From Bacillus sp. S3 (GTDB lineage Bacteria > Bacillota > Bacilli > Bacillales > Cytobacillaceae): a stretch of 64,000 nucleotides of DNA. The stretch is from positions 4,895,501 to 4,959,500 of the forward strand of contig NZ_CP039727.1 in the NCBI RefSeq assembly GCF_005154805.1, written 5' to 3'. The notes beneath the pieces were generated by a model, which was given only the letters and a program-made list of their open reading frames with translations, was not told where the DNA came from and ran no database searches. Below, piece by piece: positions 1-7,818 of the stretch. The stretch's first letter is position 1. The number at the start of each line of letters is the position of its first letter. The translations under genes were made by a program, and so were the position numbers.

Positions 1-264
1 TGCAAAAGTTGACAATAACGGAAAGGCAAGTACAGCACCAGCGGCAACAATACTTAAGCTTTTCAATTGTTTTTTATTAGGTAATGATTCCTTTTTTATG
101 ATAAAAATGATACTTACGATTATTGCCGCAACTACTGTCCTACCCAACCCAACAATTGTCTCACCAAAATAAGGGACAGCAATACTTGTAGCTGGTAAGG
201 TAAGACTAAAACAAACGACGCCAATAAAGCCGAACAGCATTCCTCTTTTACTATTGTTTCCCAT
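1..264 (-). CDS. EamA/DMT-family transporter, N-terminal part (runs off window)
   Basis: Reading leftward from ATG at 264 gives 88 residues beginning MGNNSKRGMLFGFIG, with two hydrophobic segments (about residues 9-30 and 38-57) and a third beginning near residue 69. This is the usual start of a drug/metabolite exporter with EamA repeats. A strong ribosome site (complement of TCCTCCTT, 270-277) precedes the start. The gene is divergent from the MocR-type regulator at 413, a common pairing in Bacillus in which the regulator controls the exporter. Substrate unknown. A longer antisense frame at 132-554 overlaps it but has no membrane-protein logic or ribosome site. Confidence 0.7.
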   Translation of the reverse strand, partial: MGNNSKRGMLFGFIGVVCFSLTLPATSIAVPYFGETIVGLGRTVVAAIIVSIIFIIKKESLPNKKQLKSLSIVAAGAVLAFPLLSTFA

Positions 265-380
265 TCAACTTCCTCCTTCACAAGGATACAAATGTATTTC
301 ATAATCATGGTTATAAGGAATAAACTAATTAAACATGATTGTAATGAATATTCGCTCCTTTTAAAACCATAAAATTCCAC

Positions 381-398
381 ATCTGTCATAGGACAGAT
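381..398. promoter_or_regulatory. Perfect dyad, candidate operator for the MocR regulator
   Basis: ATCTGTC (381-387) and GACAGAT (392-398) form a perfect 7-bp inverted repeat with a 4-bp spacer, just before the ribosome site of the regulator gene. It lies in the divergent promoter region shared with the EamA gene, so autoregulation or control of the exporter is plausible. The operator role is inferred from position only. Confidence 0.45.
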
Positions 399-412
399 AC
401 AAAGGAGAACAT

Positions 413-1786
413 ATGACAACAAAATATAGAGGTATTTTAGAATGGGTGAAACAACAAATAGAGAATAAGCAGTTAAAAACAGGTGATAAATTACCTTCCA
501 TTCGGCTGCTCGCTGATCAATTTCAATGTAGTAAAAATACGGTTGTAAAGGCATTAGTTGAATTGGAACAACAACATATTGTCTATGCTAAACCCAAAAG
601 TGGCTATTACGTTGTTGATTATTACCAAACACCTAGTCCACATGAAAAGGATATTGATTTTTTATCTGCTGGTCCGGATAAACAGATCATGCCTTATGAG
701 GACTTTCAGCATTGTATCAACCAGGCGATTGAACATTATAAAGAACAATTATTTACTTATAGTGAGCAACAGGGACTTTTTTCTTTACGAAAGGAGCTTG
801 CGAAGTATTTACAACATTTACAAGTATTTACGAAACCTGAACGACTGGTTATTACTTCCGGCTCACAACAAGCGCTTCACATTCTAGCCAACATGCCGTT
901 TCCGAACGGGAAGAAGAATGTATTGATTGAGCAGCCTACTTACTTTGGAATGATCGATACCTTACAGTTAAATCAGATTACAACGTTAGGAATTGAATTA
1001 ACAATGGAGGGTATTGATTTTGAAAGGCTTGAATATTTGTTTCGAACAAACGATATTAAATTCTTTTACATCGTTCCAAGATGCCATAACCCACTTGGGC
1101 ATCATTATACAAATGAAGAAAAGAAAAAAATCGTTGCACTTGCGGAAAAATACGATGTATACATTGTAGAGGATGATTTCTTAGCAGAATTAGATCCGGA
1201 TTTAAAAGCAGACCCTTTGTTTGCCTATGAACCAAACGGAAGAGTCATTTATGTAAAGAGTTTTTCGAAAGTATTTTTGCCAGGACTGCGTATGGCTACT
1301 GTTGCACTCCCTGAAACAATGATTCCCACCTTTGTAAGCTATAAATTTAGCACTGATTTCACTTCATCGACACTTTCACAAGGAGCATTAGAAATCTATT
1401 TAAAAAATGGTATGTTTCACTATCATTTAGAAAGCGTAAAAAAATTGTACATAAAAAAAATGAAAACAGTCTTGGAAGCCTGTTCATTGTATTTACCGGA
1501 CTATGTACAATTTACAAAGCCCAAAAGTGGTTTTTATCTCACCATCTTTTTGCCTTCACATATAGATGTCAATAAATTAATTTACCTATTACATGAAAAA
1601 CATATTTATGTAGACAACGCTTCTAGAATGTACTTAGCTGAAAACAGCCAGCAAGCCATTCGGCTAAGCATTTCACAAGTAAATGAAGATAAGATACATC
1701 TCGGTATACAACAAATTGCAACATATATAATCGATATGTGTGAAAAAAAGAAATACAATCCACTCTCGTTTAAATCCTATCATTGA
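413..1786 (+). CDS. MocR-type (GntR HTH + PLP aminotransferase-fold) transcriptional regulator
   Basis: 457 residues. Residues 1-75 form a GntR winged helix (LPSIRLLADQFQCSKNTVVKAL). Residues about 90-445 form a class I/II aminotransferase fold. The PLP lysine is visible as K286 in SFSKVFLPGLR, with the usual upstream VEDDF motif. Proteins of this family sense an amine or amino-acid metabolite through PLP and regulate a neighbouring gene. The start is supported by AAAGGAGA about 5 bases upstream. It is divergent from an EamA exporter, its likely target. The ligand cannot be read from sequence. Confidence 0.9.
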   Translation: MTTKYRGILEWVKQQIENKQLKTGDKLPSIRLLADQFQCSKNTVVKALVELEQQHIVYAKPKSGYYVVDYYQTPSPHEKDIDFLSAGPDKQIMPYEDFQHCINQAIEHYKEQLFTYSEQQGLFSLRKELAKYLQHLQVFTKPERLVITSGSQQALHILANMPFPNGKKNVLIEQPTYFGMIDTLQLNQITTLGIELTMEGIDFERLEYLFRTNDIKFFYIVPRCHNPLGHHYTNEEKKKIVALAEKYDVYIVEDDFLAELDPDLKADPLFAYEPNGRVIYVKSFSKVFLPGLRMATVALPETMIPTFVSYKFSTDFTSSTLSQGALEIYLKNGMFHYHLESVKKLYIKKMKTVLEACSLYLPDYVQFTKPKSGFYLTIFLPSHIDVNKLIYLLHEKHIYVDNASRMYLAENSQQAIRLSISQVNEDKIHLGIQQIATYIIDMCEKKKYNPLSFKSYH

Positions 1787-1860
1787 AAAACCACGGAGAC
1801 GGTTCTCATGGCACTTTTTCATGACAAAAAAAGCCAGCAGAACCGCCCCCATGTTAATTG
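1784..1860. repeat. Dispersed intergenic repeat R1, copy 1
   Basis: AAACCACGG...GGTTCTCATGG followed by AAAAAAAGCCAGCAGAACCG and CCCCCATG. Related copies lie at 3655-3740, 4455-4550, 8578-8642 and 53195-53270, with short relics near 23060. The shared layout is an imperfect hairpin (CCACGAG/CTCGTGG) plus an AGAACCGTCCCC tail, often ending GGCACC. Copies lie just past stop codons, so they may act as read-through terminators or be decayed mobile repeats. Confidence 0.6.
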
Positions 1861-1869
1861 GTCATTTCT

Positions 1870-1995
1870 TTACATTTTCTTCTTTGTGTTTTTTCGGTTT
1901 TCTTTCGGTTTTCTCATTACCACCAATAACGCTATAACAAAACAAATCATTAGAATGATATTTAAGCCCCAACCAAAACTATCAATATACTGCAT
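1870..1995 (-). CDS. Small single-pass membrane protein (41 aa)
   Basis: Below the usual ORF cut-off. From ATG at 1995 it encodes 41 residues: MQYIDSFGWGLNIILMICF, a hydrophobic helix (about residues 8-26), then a very basic tail rich in Lys and Arg. AGGAGG sits about 7 bases upstream, ideal for Bacillus. Topology would be N-out or membrane anchor with a cytoplasmic positive tail. No family recognised. It is oriented toward the regulator gene and overlaps the edge of no other gene, so it may be an independent small membrane protein. Confidence 0.55.
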   Translation of the reverse strand: MQYIDSFGWGLNIILMICFVIALLVVMRKPKENRKNTKKKM

Positions 1996-2123
1996 TCCCC
2001 TTCCTCCTCAGATATGTTTTGTTCACTTTAGCATGATTTACTTGTTAGTTGGTTGTTTTCTACAAAAGAAGATAAAAGGTTACAATTTTTTCTTTCAGGA
2101 GTCGTTTGCTGAAATTTCCATAA

Positions 2124-2172
2124 TAAAACACCACCCTTCCCCTATAACAAAATATAGAGAAAGGGCGGTGCC
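2124..2172 (-). terminator. Rho-independent terminator after the VOC gene
   Basis: On the minus strand CACCGCCCTT (2170-2161) pairs with AAGGGTGGTG (2138-2129) through one G-T wobble and is followed by TTTTATT. It sits about 60 bases past the stop of the VOC gene. Confidence 0.6.
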
Positions 2173-2232
2173 GGGTTTTCATTATTTTTTTCGTCAAGGT
2201 ATGTTCATGTCACTTAAAACAAACCAAGATAG

Positions 2233-2619
2233 TTACTTCTGCATGATCTGAATAAGGTTGCCGCATGTATCGTCGAAGACAGCTATGGTGACTTCGCCCA
2301 TTTTTGTCGGCTCCATCGTAAACTTTACGCCTTTTTCCAATAATCGTTTGTACTCTTTTTGAATATCTGCAACGCCAAACATTGTTGCTGGGATGCCATC
2401 GGCAAATATCTTCTTTTGAAACTCTGTTGCGGCAGGATGCTCATTCGGTTCGAGTAAAAGCTCCGTACCGTCCTCTGCATCGGGAGAAACTAACGTAATC
2501 CACCTATGTTTCCCCATAGGAATGTCGTGCTTTATTACAAATCCCAGCTTTTCAGAGTAAAATTCCCGTGCCCTGTCTTGGTCTTGTACGAATAAACTGG
2601 TTACAATGATTTTCATCAT
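2233..2619 (-). CDS. VOC (glyoxalase/bleomycin-resistance fold) family protein
   Basis: 128 residues, one vicinal-oxygen-chelate module pair. It begins MKIIVTSLFVQDQDRAREFY, has the central LLLEPNEHP strand and ends with a metal-site-like FDDTCGNLIQI. It resembles the small VOC proteins that Bacillus encodes beside ArsR-type repressors. AGGAGG lies 6 bases before ATG 2619. It lies directly downstream of the ArsR gene (2717-2995), with about 97 bases between, so the two are probably co-transcribed. Substrate (a small electrophile, antibiotic or thiol adduct) is unknown. Confidence 0.85.
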   Translation of the reverse strand: MMKIIVTSLFVQDQDRAREFYSEKLGFVIKHDIPMGKHRWITLVSPDAEDGTELLLEPNEHPAATEFQKKIFADGIPATMFGVADIQKEYKRLLEKGVKFTMEPTKMGEVTIAVFDDTCGNLIQIMQK

Positions 2620-2716
2620 GTTTTGCCTCCTTTAATATTTACCACTTTAGTGCGCTGCAAACAATCTGGCCCCAAGCAGAAAAACCCCTACTTTTATCCA
2701 GAAGTTTTTACATAAA

Positions 2717-2995
2717 TTACTCGATCCATCCTTTTAGTAGATCTTTAAGTGGTTCGTTGTTAAATTTAATTACTCGATATTTTCCCTTTCGTTTTGATTT
2801 GACGAGCCCTGCATCTTCCAGCACAGAAAGATGTTTGGCGATCGCCTGCCGCGTAATGGAAAGTCCGTGCTTCGTAATCAGACGTACCGTAAGTTCATAC
2901 ATCGTCTGCTCGTTACGTTCGGAAAGTTCGTCTAAAATGAGTCTTCGTGTCGAGTCGCCAAGTGCTTTGAATATAGCGTCTTTGTCCCAATTCAT
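2717..2995 (-). CDS. ArsR/SmtB-family HTH repressor
   Basis: 92 residues: KALGDSTRRLILDEL at residues 11-25, a winged helix with recognition helix near ITRQAIAKHLSVLEDAGLV (47-65), then a basic wing KSKRKGKYRVIKF. The CxC-type metal ligands of arsenic or cadmium sensors are absent, so it is of the redox or ligand type often paired with VOC or SRPBCC genes. The ATG at 2995 has only a weak ribosome site, and the upstream inverted repeats come within 14 bases of it, which fits autorepression. Its partner is the downstream VOC gene. Confidence 0.88.
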   Translation of the reverse strand: MNWDKDAIFKALGDSTRRLILDELSERNEQTMYELTVRLITKHGLSITRQAIAKHLSVLEDAGLVKSKRKGKYRVIKFNNEPLKDLLKGWIE

Positions 2996-3008
2996 ATTTC
3001 AAGTATAA

Positions 3009-3053
3009 GCAACCCTACAGTTGCCTGTCAAGCATAAGCAACTTTTTGGTTGC
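3009..3053. promoter_or_regulatory. Twin inverted-repeat operators for the ArsR repressor
   Basis: GCAAC-N6-GTTGC occurs twice, at 3009-3024 and 3038-3053, each in the context ATAAGCAAC. Centre-to-centre distance is 29 bp. The sites are immediately upstream of the ArsR start codon, the expected place for an autoregulatory ArsR dimer pair. Binding is inferred. Confidence 0.6.
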
Positions 3054-3112
3054 ACGAGAAAAGAACCGTATCATGCATAACAGTAGTTTGAACCATAATA
3101 GAAAAATAATTT

Positions 3113-3156
3113 CTAACTCTTTTCTTCTTCAACAATTGAGAGTTAGGTTGAAGAAG
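3113..3156. other. Interleaved inverted repeats (A-B-A'-B') upstream of the cupredoxin gene
   Basis: CTAACTCT (3113-3120) matches AGAGTTAG (3139-3146), and CTTCTTCAAC (3124-3133) matches GTTGAAGAAG (3147-3156). Both are perfect, 8 and 10 bp. The arms interleave with no nucleotide between A' and B', so both stems cannot easily form at once. It would act as two exclusive hairpins in RNA, or as overlapping protein sites in DNA. It is about 100 bases upstream of the cupredoxin start. Confidence 0.5.
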
Positions 3157-3256
3157 GATATTAAATACATAATTTTAAAGCACGTCTGAAACAAATTATT
3201 GTGATAATATTTCATGAATTAGCAAAAAATAGTGTTTAGGAAAGGAGGGTTTGCGC

Positions 3257-3646
3257 ATGTTTGCAAAAAAGTGGTTAACAGGGTTGGTCGTATTGTTTGC
3301 AGTGATTGTAGGTGTGACAACACTAGGCTCACTCGGCGTATTTGCCGAATCCGGTGAGGTAACTCAGCCTACGGAGACGGTGAAAGCGATTGAGGTTAAG
3401 ATGAACGATGATTACTTTAATCCGAAAGTCATCACCATTCTCAATGGAAAAACGACACCTTTGATATTGAAAAACGAAGGGAAAAGGGAACACACCTTCA
3501 CAGTGGAAAAGCTCGGAATTGACGTCGAAGTCCAGCCAGGAAAAGAAAAAACCATTACCGTGAGTCCGAAAGAGCCCGGTACATATCAACTAATATGTCG
3601 GTACCATTTTACCAAAGGAATGGATGGAACAGTAATTGTTAAATAA
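3257..3646 (+). CDS. Secreted/anchored cupredoxin-domain protein
   Basis: 129 residues from ATG 3257, preferred over the upstream in-frame TTG at 3251 because GGAGG at 3244-3248 then has an 8-base spacing. An N-terminal signal or anchor segment (about residues 5-28, ending VFAES) is followed by a plastocyanin-like fold. Candidate type 1 copper ligands are visible: His in KREHTFTV, Cys and His in LICRYHF and Met in KGMDGT. Exported copper protein, perhaps an electron carrier or copper scavenger. The next gene is a YdhK-type lipoprotein, also implicated in metal-linked envelope functions, but it lies on the opposite strand. Confidence 0.85.
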   Translation: MFAKKWLTGLVVLFAVIVGVTTLGSLGVFAESGEVTQPTETVKAIEVKMNDDYFNPKVITILNGKTTPLILKNEGKREHTFTVEKLGIDVEVQPGKEKTITVSPKEPGTYQLICRYHFTKGMDGTVIVK

Positions 3647-3654
3647 CAAACAAC

Positions 3655-3740
3655 CACGAAAAACCACGAGTAAAAAGTTCTCGTGGTCTTATTCATTTAC
3701 TTTTCCTTTTAAAAAAGCCAGCAGAACTGGCCCTGGCACC
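3655..3740. repeat. Dispersed intergenic repeat R1, copy 2 (contains a terminator-like hairpin)
   Basis: ACCACGAG...CTCGTGGT forms an 8-bp stem followed by CTTATT, then AAAAAAGCCAGCAGAACTGG and CCCTGGCACCC. It lies between the convergent ends of the cupredoxin and YdhK genes and probably terminates the cupredoxin transcript. Confidence 0.6.
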
Positions 3741-3741
3741 C

Positions 3742-4317
3742 TTATTTGTTCGGTGATAGTTCACTTTCTGTAACCCATTTATGGTTTTTTACTTCTTTTC
3801 CTGTTTCAGTATTTTTGAAATCAACCATATATACCGTTGTTTCCTCGGCTGAATCAATAACAGCGGCAGCCCCATCCATTCCTTCCATATGGTCCGCTTT
3901 CAATACAACCTCATCGCCAGGCTTAAATGCTTCTTCGCCTGCGTTTTCAATTTCTTCATGAATAACCCACTTATGGTCTTCCACTCTTTCACCACCAGTT
4001 GTAGGGGTATATGAAACGGAATACACAGTTGTATGATAGGCTCCCGCAATTGTGGCTGCCGCTCCGTCCATTCCCTTCATATGTTTCGCATGCATAACAG
4101 CCTGACTTCCAACTGGGTAGGTTGGATTTTCTGCAACCGCTAAATCTTCTGGAACTTCACCTGAACTTGAATGATTCATTTCCATTTGTTCATTGGATTT
4201 CGTCTTTGGATCTGCGTTATGATCAGATGGTGGTGTGTCACCATTTCCAGTACAAGCCGCTAAAACGAGAACCATAATCAAAGTAATGATACTTGCGACA
4301 AATTGATGAGCTTTCAT
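3742..4317 (-). CDS. YdhK-like lipoprotein (tandem DUF1541 repeats)
   Basis: 191 residues. A lipoprotein signal with lipobox LAAC places the mature Cys at residue 22. An acidic linker with a Met/His-rich stretch (EQMEMNHSSSG) follows. Then come two homologous modules at about 67-127 and 131-187, each with (K)HM(K/E)GMDGAAA, a TTVY strand and a (V/N)HKWV box. The family is DUF1541, as in Bacillus YdhK. Anchored on the outer face of the membrane; function is not established. The Met- and His-rich motifs suggest metal contact, which is inference. Confidence 0.85.
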   Translation of the reverse strand: MKAHQFVASIITLIMVLVLAACTGNGDTPPSDHNADPKTKSNEQMEMNHSSSGEVPEDLAVAENPTYPVGSQAVMHAKHMKGMDGAAATIAGAYHTTVYSVSYTPTTGGERVEDHKWVIHEEIENAGEEAFKPGDEVVLKADHMEGMDGAAAVIDSAEETTVYMVDFKNTETGKEVKNHKWVTESELSPNK

Positions 4318-4454
4318 TGAAATCGTCCTTTCTTTCTAAATTTACTTTCCATATTAATAGATTTTTGACAACAGTGAATGCACAAATGATGGTACATGGC
4401 GATTTGCCTTCTCAAAAATACGTGCCTTTATTGTTATACCCTAGCTCCCTATAG

Positions 4455-4550
4455 TAAAACCAAAAACAACGAAGACGGTTCTCGTGGTCATTTTCAACCA
4501 CGTTTTTCAAAAAAAGCCACCAGAACCGCCTCTGGCACCTGGCCCCCCTC
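4455..4550. repeat. Dispersed intergenic repeat R1, copy 3
   Basis: GAAGACGGTTCTCGTGGTCA, CAACCACG, then AAAAAAAGCCACCAGAACCG, ending CTGGCACCTGGCCCCCC. Same layout as the other R1 copies. It lies upstream of the MOSC gene and creates an open frame that artificially lengthens it. Confidence 0.6.
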
Positions 4551-4645
4551 ATCCCTTGGTCTATGGTAAGATACATTGTAAGGGCAGGAATGCTAATATG
4601 GGATGTACATACAGAGCCAAAAATAATATGAGGAAGTGGGTACAT

Positions 4646-5314
4646 ATGACAGTGGCAGGCAGGAACAGGATTGAACTAAAAAATTTTTCAATTGGATTAC
4701 CCCAAAAATTGAAGTACGGGAATAATAAGGAAATCGATTCAGGCATTTGCAAACAAACCATTGAAGAAGCGCTCTTAACAAAAGAGGGATTTCTCGGAGA
4801 TGGAGTGGCGGACTTACAGCATCACGGAGGTCCAGACCGTGCCGTATGTGTATACCCCTATGAACACTATTTACTTTGGGGAAACGAATTTGCAACTACT
4901 TTACCGGCTTCCACTTTCGGTGAGAATATAACGGTAACAAATATGTTGGAAAAAGATGTCCATCTTGGGGATATTTTTCGGCTTGGAGATGCTGTTATCC
5001 AAATCACTCAAGGGAGAATCCCATGCAGCACCATTTCTAAGCGTACGAATAATCCATTTCTGCTAAAGAGGATGGTACAAACAGGTTTTACAGGGTATTT
5101 GTGCCGTGTGTTAGAAGAGGGGTTGGTCCGTAACGATTCTCAAATTACATTATTGGAGCCACATCCAAAAAAGGTATCCATTCTTTACGGAAATGAGATT
5201 TATTTTCATAATCAAAAGGATATCGAAGGGATAAAAAGAATTCTAGCTGTTGATGAATTGGCTAACGAATGGAAAGAACTGATGGCAGATCGGCAAAATA
5301 TGCTTACCAGTTGA
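4646..5314 (+). CDS. MOSC-domain protein (YiiM-like)
   Basis: 222 residues from ATG 4646, preceded by GAGGAAG. Longer in-frame versions begin inside the R1 repeat and lack a ribosome site. The MOSC core shows EGFLGDGVADLQHHGGPDRA at about residues 48-67, TFGENITV near 90, and the conserved molybdenum-cofactor-binding Cys in GRIPCSTISKR (about 126-136). YiiM-type proteins take part in detoxifying N-hydroxylated bases through the molybdenum cofactor. It appears monocistronic, with a strong terminator after it. Confidence 0.88.
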   Translation: MTVAGRNRIELKNFSIGLPQKLKYGNNKEIDSGICKQTIEEALLTKEGFLGDGVADLQHHGGPDRAVCVYPYEHYLLWGNEFATTLPASTFGENITVTNMLEKDVHLGDIFRLGDAVIQITQGRIPCSTISKRTNNPFLLKRMVQTGFTGYLCRVLEEGLVRNDSQITLLEPHPKKVSILYGNEIYFHNQKDIEGIKRILAVDELANEWKELMADRQNMLTS

Positions 5315-5399
5315 AAAAAGTGCAGGTTAATAAAGTAAATGATAGCACAGTGCGCCTAGTCGAGAATAATATATTACAATTTTTCGGATTAAATAAACA

Positions 5400-5431
5400 G
5401 GACGAGGTGACTGCCACCTCGTCCTTTCATT
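5400..5431 (+). terminator. Rho-independent terminator after the MOSC gene
   Basis: GGACGAGGTG (5400-5409) pairs perfectly with CACCTCGTCC (5415-5424) around a 5-base loop, followed by TTTCATT. Nothing else is evident between here and the sigma-factor gene at 5640. Confidence 0.85.
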
Positions 5432-5639
5432 CGGATCTCCCCATTAGTTGTGCTCTACACAAGTAACTTCCGTTTCGAATTAACCCAATTGCCATTCCCC
5501 CTCAATTCATAGGAAATTCATCGAAAAAAAGCAATTTCCCGTTCAATAGTGTTTTTTGAACGGCGATTTTGATTTTTCCAGGTTTAAAATCCCGCCAAAA
5601 GTGAATTTGATCTGTTCGCTCAACTGTTCGTAACCCGTT

Positions 5640-6179
5640 ATGGTAGAGGTACCCGGGAATACAATGAAAAGCGCGCTTTCTGAAAGGGTCCTACCATTGG
5701 AAAGCTTTGAACAGTTAGCTGAACAATACACACCGATGATCTACAAAATCATGCACTCATTACACATTTATAAGGACCAAGAAGAATTCTTCCAGCTCGG
5801 GCTTATTGCCCTTTGGGAAGCCTCCCGCCGCTTTGACGCAAGCAAGGGGAAACTCACCAGCTATGCTTACATGTACATTAAAGGGTATCTGCTCATGGAA
5901 CTGAAGAAATGCCGCAAAAACGAGGAAAAAAGCCTTTATCCAAGTGATGAATTCTGGAGCGTCATCGAGGATCACACCCCCTTCTGCCCATTAGAGGAAG
6001 AAACGCTTCGCTCCTATTGTGCAGGCCTGACACCTAACCAAACAAAGTGGGTCCTCTACACCTCCCGTTATGGCTTATCGGCAAGCGAGATTGCTGCATT
6101 AGAGAAAGTGTCGGTTTCCGCTGTGAAAGGCTGGCGTGCCGGGGCGCGAGAAAAAATAAAGCAGTTGGTAATGGTCTAG
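5640..6179 (+). CDS. Sigma-70-family RNA polymerase sigma factor (small, ComX/phage-like type)
   Basis: 179 residues from ATG 5640; ATG 5664 (171 residues) is as likely because neither has a clear ribosome site. Region 2 is evident (FEQLAEQYTPMIYKIMHSLH, then FFQLGLIALWEASRRFD and SYAYMYIKGYLLMEL). A region 4 HTH follows (LTPNQTKWVLY...LSASEIAALEKVSVSAVKGW). It resembles the short sigma factors that Bacillus carries near accessory DNA. No anti-sigma gene is adjacent; a 52-bp tandem array follows directly downstream. Regulon unknown. Confidence 0.82.
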   Translation: MVEVPGNTMKSALSERVLPLESFEQLAEQYTPMIYKIMHSLHIYKDQEEFFQLGLIALWEASRRFDASKGKLTSYAYMYIKGYLLMELKKCRKNEEKSLYPSDEFWSVIEDHTPFCPLEEETLRSYCAGLTPNQTKWVLYTSRYGLSASEIAALEKVSVSAVKGWRAGAREKIKQLVMV

Positions 6180-6220
6180 GAACAACAAATCATGAAAGCA
6201 AATAGGTAAGGGCCTTACCG

Positions 6221-6619
6221 CTCAATAGACAGGTTCTACTTCGACGTTCGTACCTAAAATTTACTCAAACACCGAAGTAGACGGGTTCTACTTCGATGTT
6301 CGTACCTAAAATTCACCCAAAGGTCCAAGTAGACAGGTTCTACTTCGACGTTCGTACCTAATATTTACTCAAACACCGAAGTAGACAGGTTCTACTTCGA
6401 TGTTCGCCCCTAAAATTTACTCAAACACCGAAGTAGACGGGTTCTACTTCGATGTTCGTACCTAAAATTCACTCAAACACCGAAGTAGACAGGTTCTACT
6501 TCGATGTTCGTACCTAAAATTCACTCAAACGTCCAAGTAGACAGGTTCTACTTCGATGTTCGTACCTAAAATTTCTCAAATACCTAAGTAGACGGGTTCT
6601 ACTTCGATGTTAAGGCCTT
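6221..6619. repeat. 52-bp tandem array, family A (8 copies)
   Basis: Eight near-identical units; AAGTAGA starts recur at 6275, 6327, 6379, 6431, 6483, 6535 and 6586, with a first degenerate copy at about 6223. The period is 52 bp (51 once). Each unit carries the dyad GAAGTAGA-N5-TCTACTTC followed by GATGTTCGTACCTAAAATT and a variable CACTCAAACACC segment. No unique spacers, so not CRISPR. It fills the whole gap between the sigma factor and the next gene. Related arrays lie at 23395-24195 and around 26600. Confidence 0.9.
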
Positions 6620-6766
6620 CAAATCTCCCCTTCTATTTCCAAATAACAAATTATGCCATTAGTAAAATATACTTTTTAGTTATCCTCTTTAGGGTACACA
6701 ACTAACGTCCTTAAACGCACTCAATGAATTGGCCGATTCTACGAAGCCTATTTTAGGAGGATAATC

Positions 6767-7315
6767 ATGTTTGGATTCGCTGACATTATAAAATTCCTAA
6801 TTTCTTTTTTCGTAATCCTGCCCATCGTGACACTTATCCATTTAAGCGGACATATTTTTTTTGTTACGCTTTTCGGGGGATCAGAGAAAAAAATCACAAT
6901 CGGATGTGGGGCAATGGTATTTTCCTTTTGGAATATTGAAGTAAGGAGATACTACTTCTGGAATGGGGCCTGCGAGTTTAAATCGTTAAAGCATGATAAC
7001 CGTGTTACGAATACCTTGATCTACCTTGGTGGGTCCATATTCAACCTTGCAGGTATTTTTCTGGTATACGCCCTTATTTCTGAAGGAATTCTAGATAATT
7101 CCGTTTTTTGGGATCAGTTTATCTATTTCTCTTTTTACATGCTGTTTTTCTCTCTATTTCCTATGTATTTTTCGGATGGGTCGCCCAGTGACGGGAAGGC
7201 AGCAGTACTCACATTGAAGAACCAGCATGAAAAGAAACTTAGTGACGATATTCAATTCAGGAAAATGGAAGAGCAAGATCAACCCAAGGAACAATCCAAG
7301 GATAATAATAAGTAA
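6767..7315 (+). CDS. Membrane protein resembling a degenerate M50/site-2 protease
   Basis: 182 residues with four hydrophobic segments (about 5-36, 84-102, 118-140 and a shorter one). The first holds HLSGH where M50 proteases have HExxH, so the catalytic Glu is absent. A later FSDGSPSDGKAA resembles the third-ligand DG motif of the family. The C-terminus is charged and Gln/Lys-rich. AGGAGG before ATG 6767 supports the start. It is probably a non-proteolytic relative or a member of an uncharacterised M50-like group. Function is unknown; the resemblance rests on two short motifs. Confidence 0.65.
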   Translation: MFGFADIIKFLISFFVILPIVTLIHLSGHIFFVTLFGGSEKKITIGCGAMVFSFWNIEVRRYYFWNGACEFKSLKHDNRVTNTLIYLGGSIFNLAGIFLVYALISEGILDNSVFWDQFIYFSFYMLFFSLFPMYFSDGSPSDGKAAVLTLKNQHEKKLSDDIQFRKMEEQDQPKEQSKDNNK

Positions 7316-7534
7316 TCGATCTTATGGGAACTTAAACGCCGATAACAAAATTCCGTACAATTTCCAACTAATCCATAGCATCTTTTTTCTGTAAGATTTG
7401 CTAACACAGTCACATATTCAAATTGTTCCTCGGTACCGCCTCGCTCCGTTAAAGGTAATGTTGATATTTGCCTTTCTCCCAATTCTTGATATAATTAAAA
7501 AAGAACATACATTCGCAACGAGAGGATGTTCAAG

Positions 7535-7741
7535 GTGAGCAAAGCGTTTAGCAACTTGTAAAAGTATACCGACAAATTACCACAAAAAAAACAAGTCGAT
7601 CAATGGGTTAAACGCCATGTTGAGCCTTATTCCTCGGTTGGTGTTCGTTTAATCAATGAAATGAGAGAAACTCGTTTCAAGGAAGGCCTTGAGTGTCCTC
7701 CTTGTTCATACAGAACACGGTTGTTCGGTTCGGAAAAATGA
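7535..7741 (+). pseudogene. Remnant of an IS1595-like transposase N-terminus
   Basis: Read from GTG 7535, the frame shows a stop at codon 9, then KYTDKLPQKKQVDQWV... and RFKEGLECPPC before another stop. FKxGLxCPxC is the start of the zinc-ribbon of IS1595/ISXO2-type transposases. Everything downstream (DDE domain) is missing. No inverted ends are recognisable. Call rests on the short zinc-ribbon motif only. Confidence 0.4.
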
Positions 7742-7818
7742 TTGGCTAAATTCGCTGTGTAATCCTTATACAACGGGGCAGAGGAAACAAAATCTGAATG
7801 ATTAAAGGAGGAATAGTT

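Noticed and set aside
132..554. 140-residue hydrophobic ORF on the minus strand
   Set aside because: It overlaps the well supported EamA start and the MocR gene, lacks a ribosome site and shows no family logic.
4484..4645. N-terminal extension of the MOSC protein
   Set aside because: It reads through repeat R1 (proline-rich PEPPLAPGPP) and lacks a ribosome site; ATG 4646 has one.
6221..6619. Possible CRISPR array
   Set aside because: The whole 52-bp unit is conserved; there are no unique spacers and no cas genes nearby. Same reasoning applies to 23395-24195, 26905-27170 and 46490-46850.
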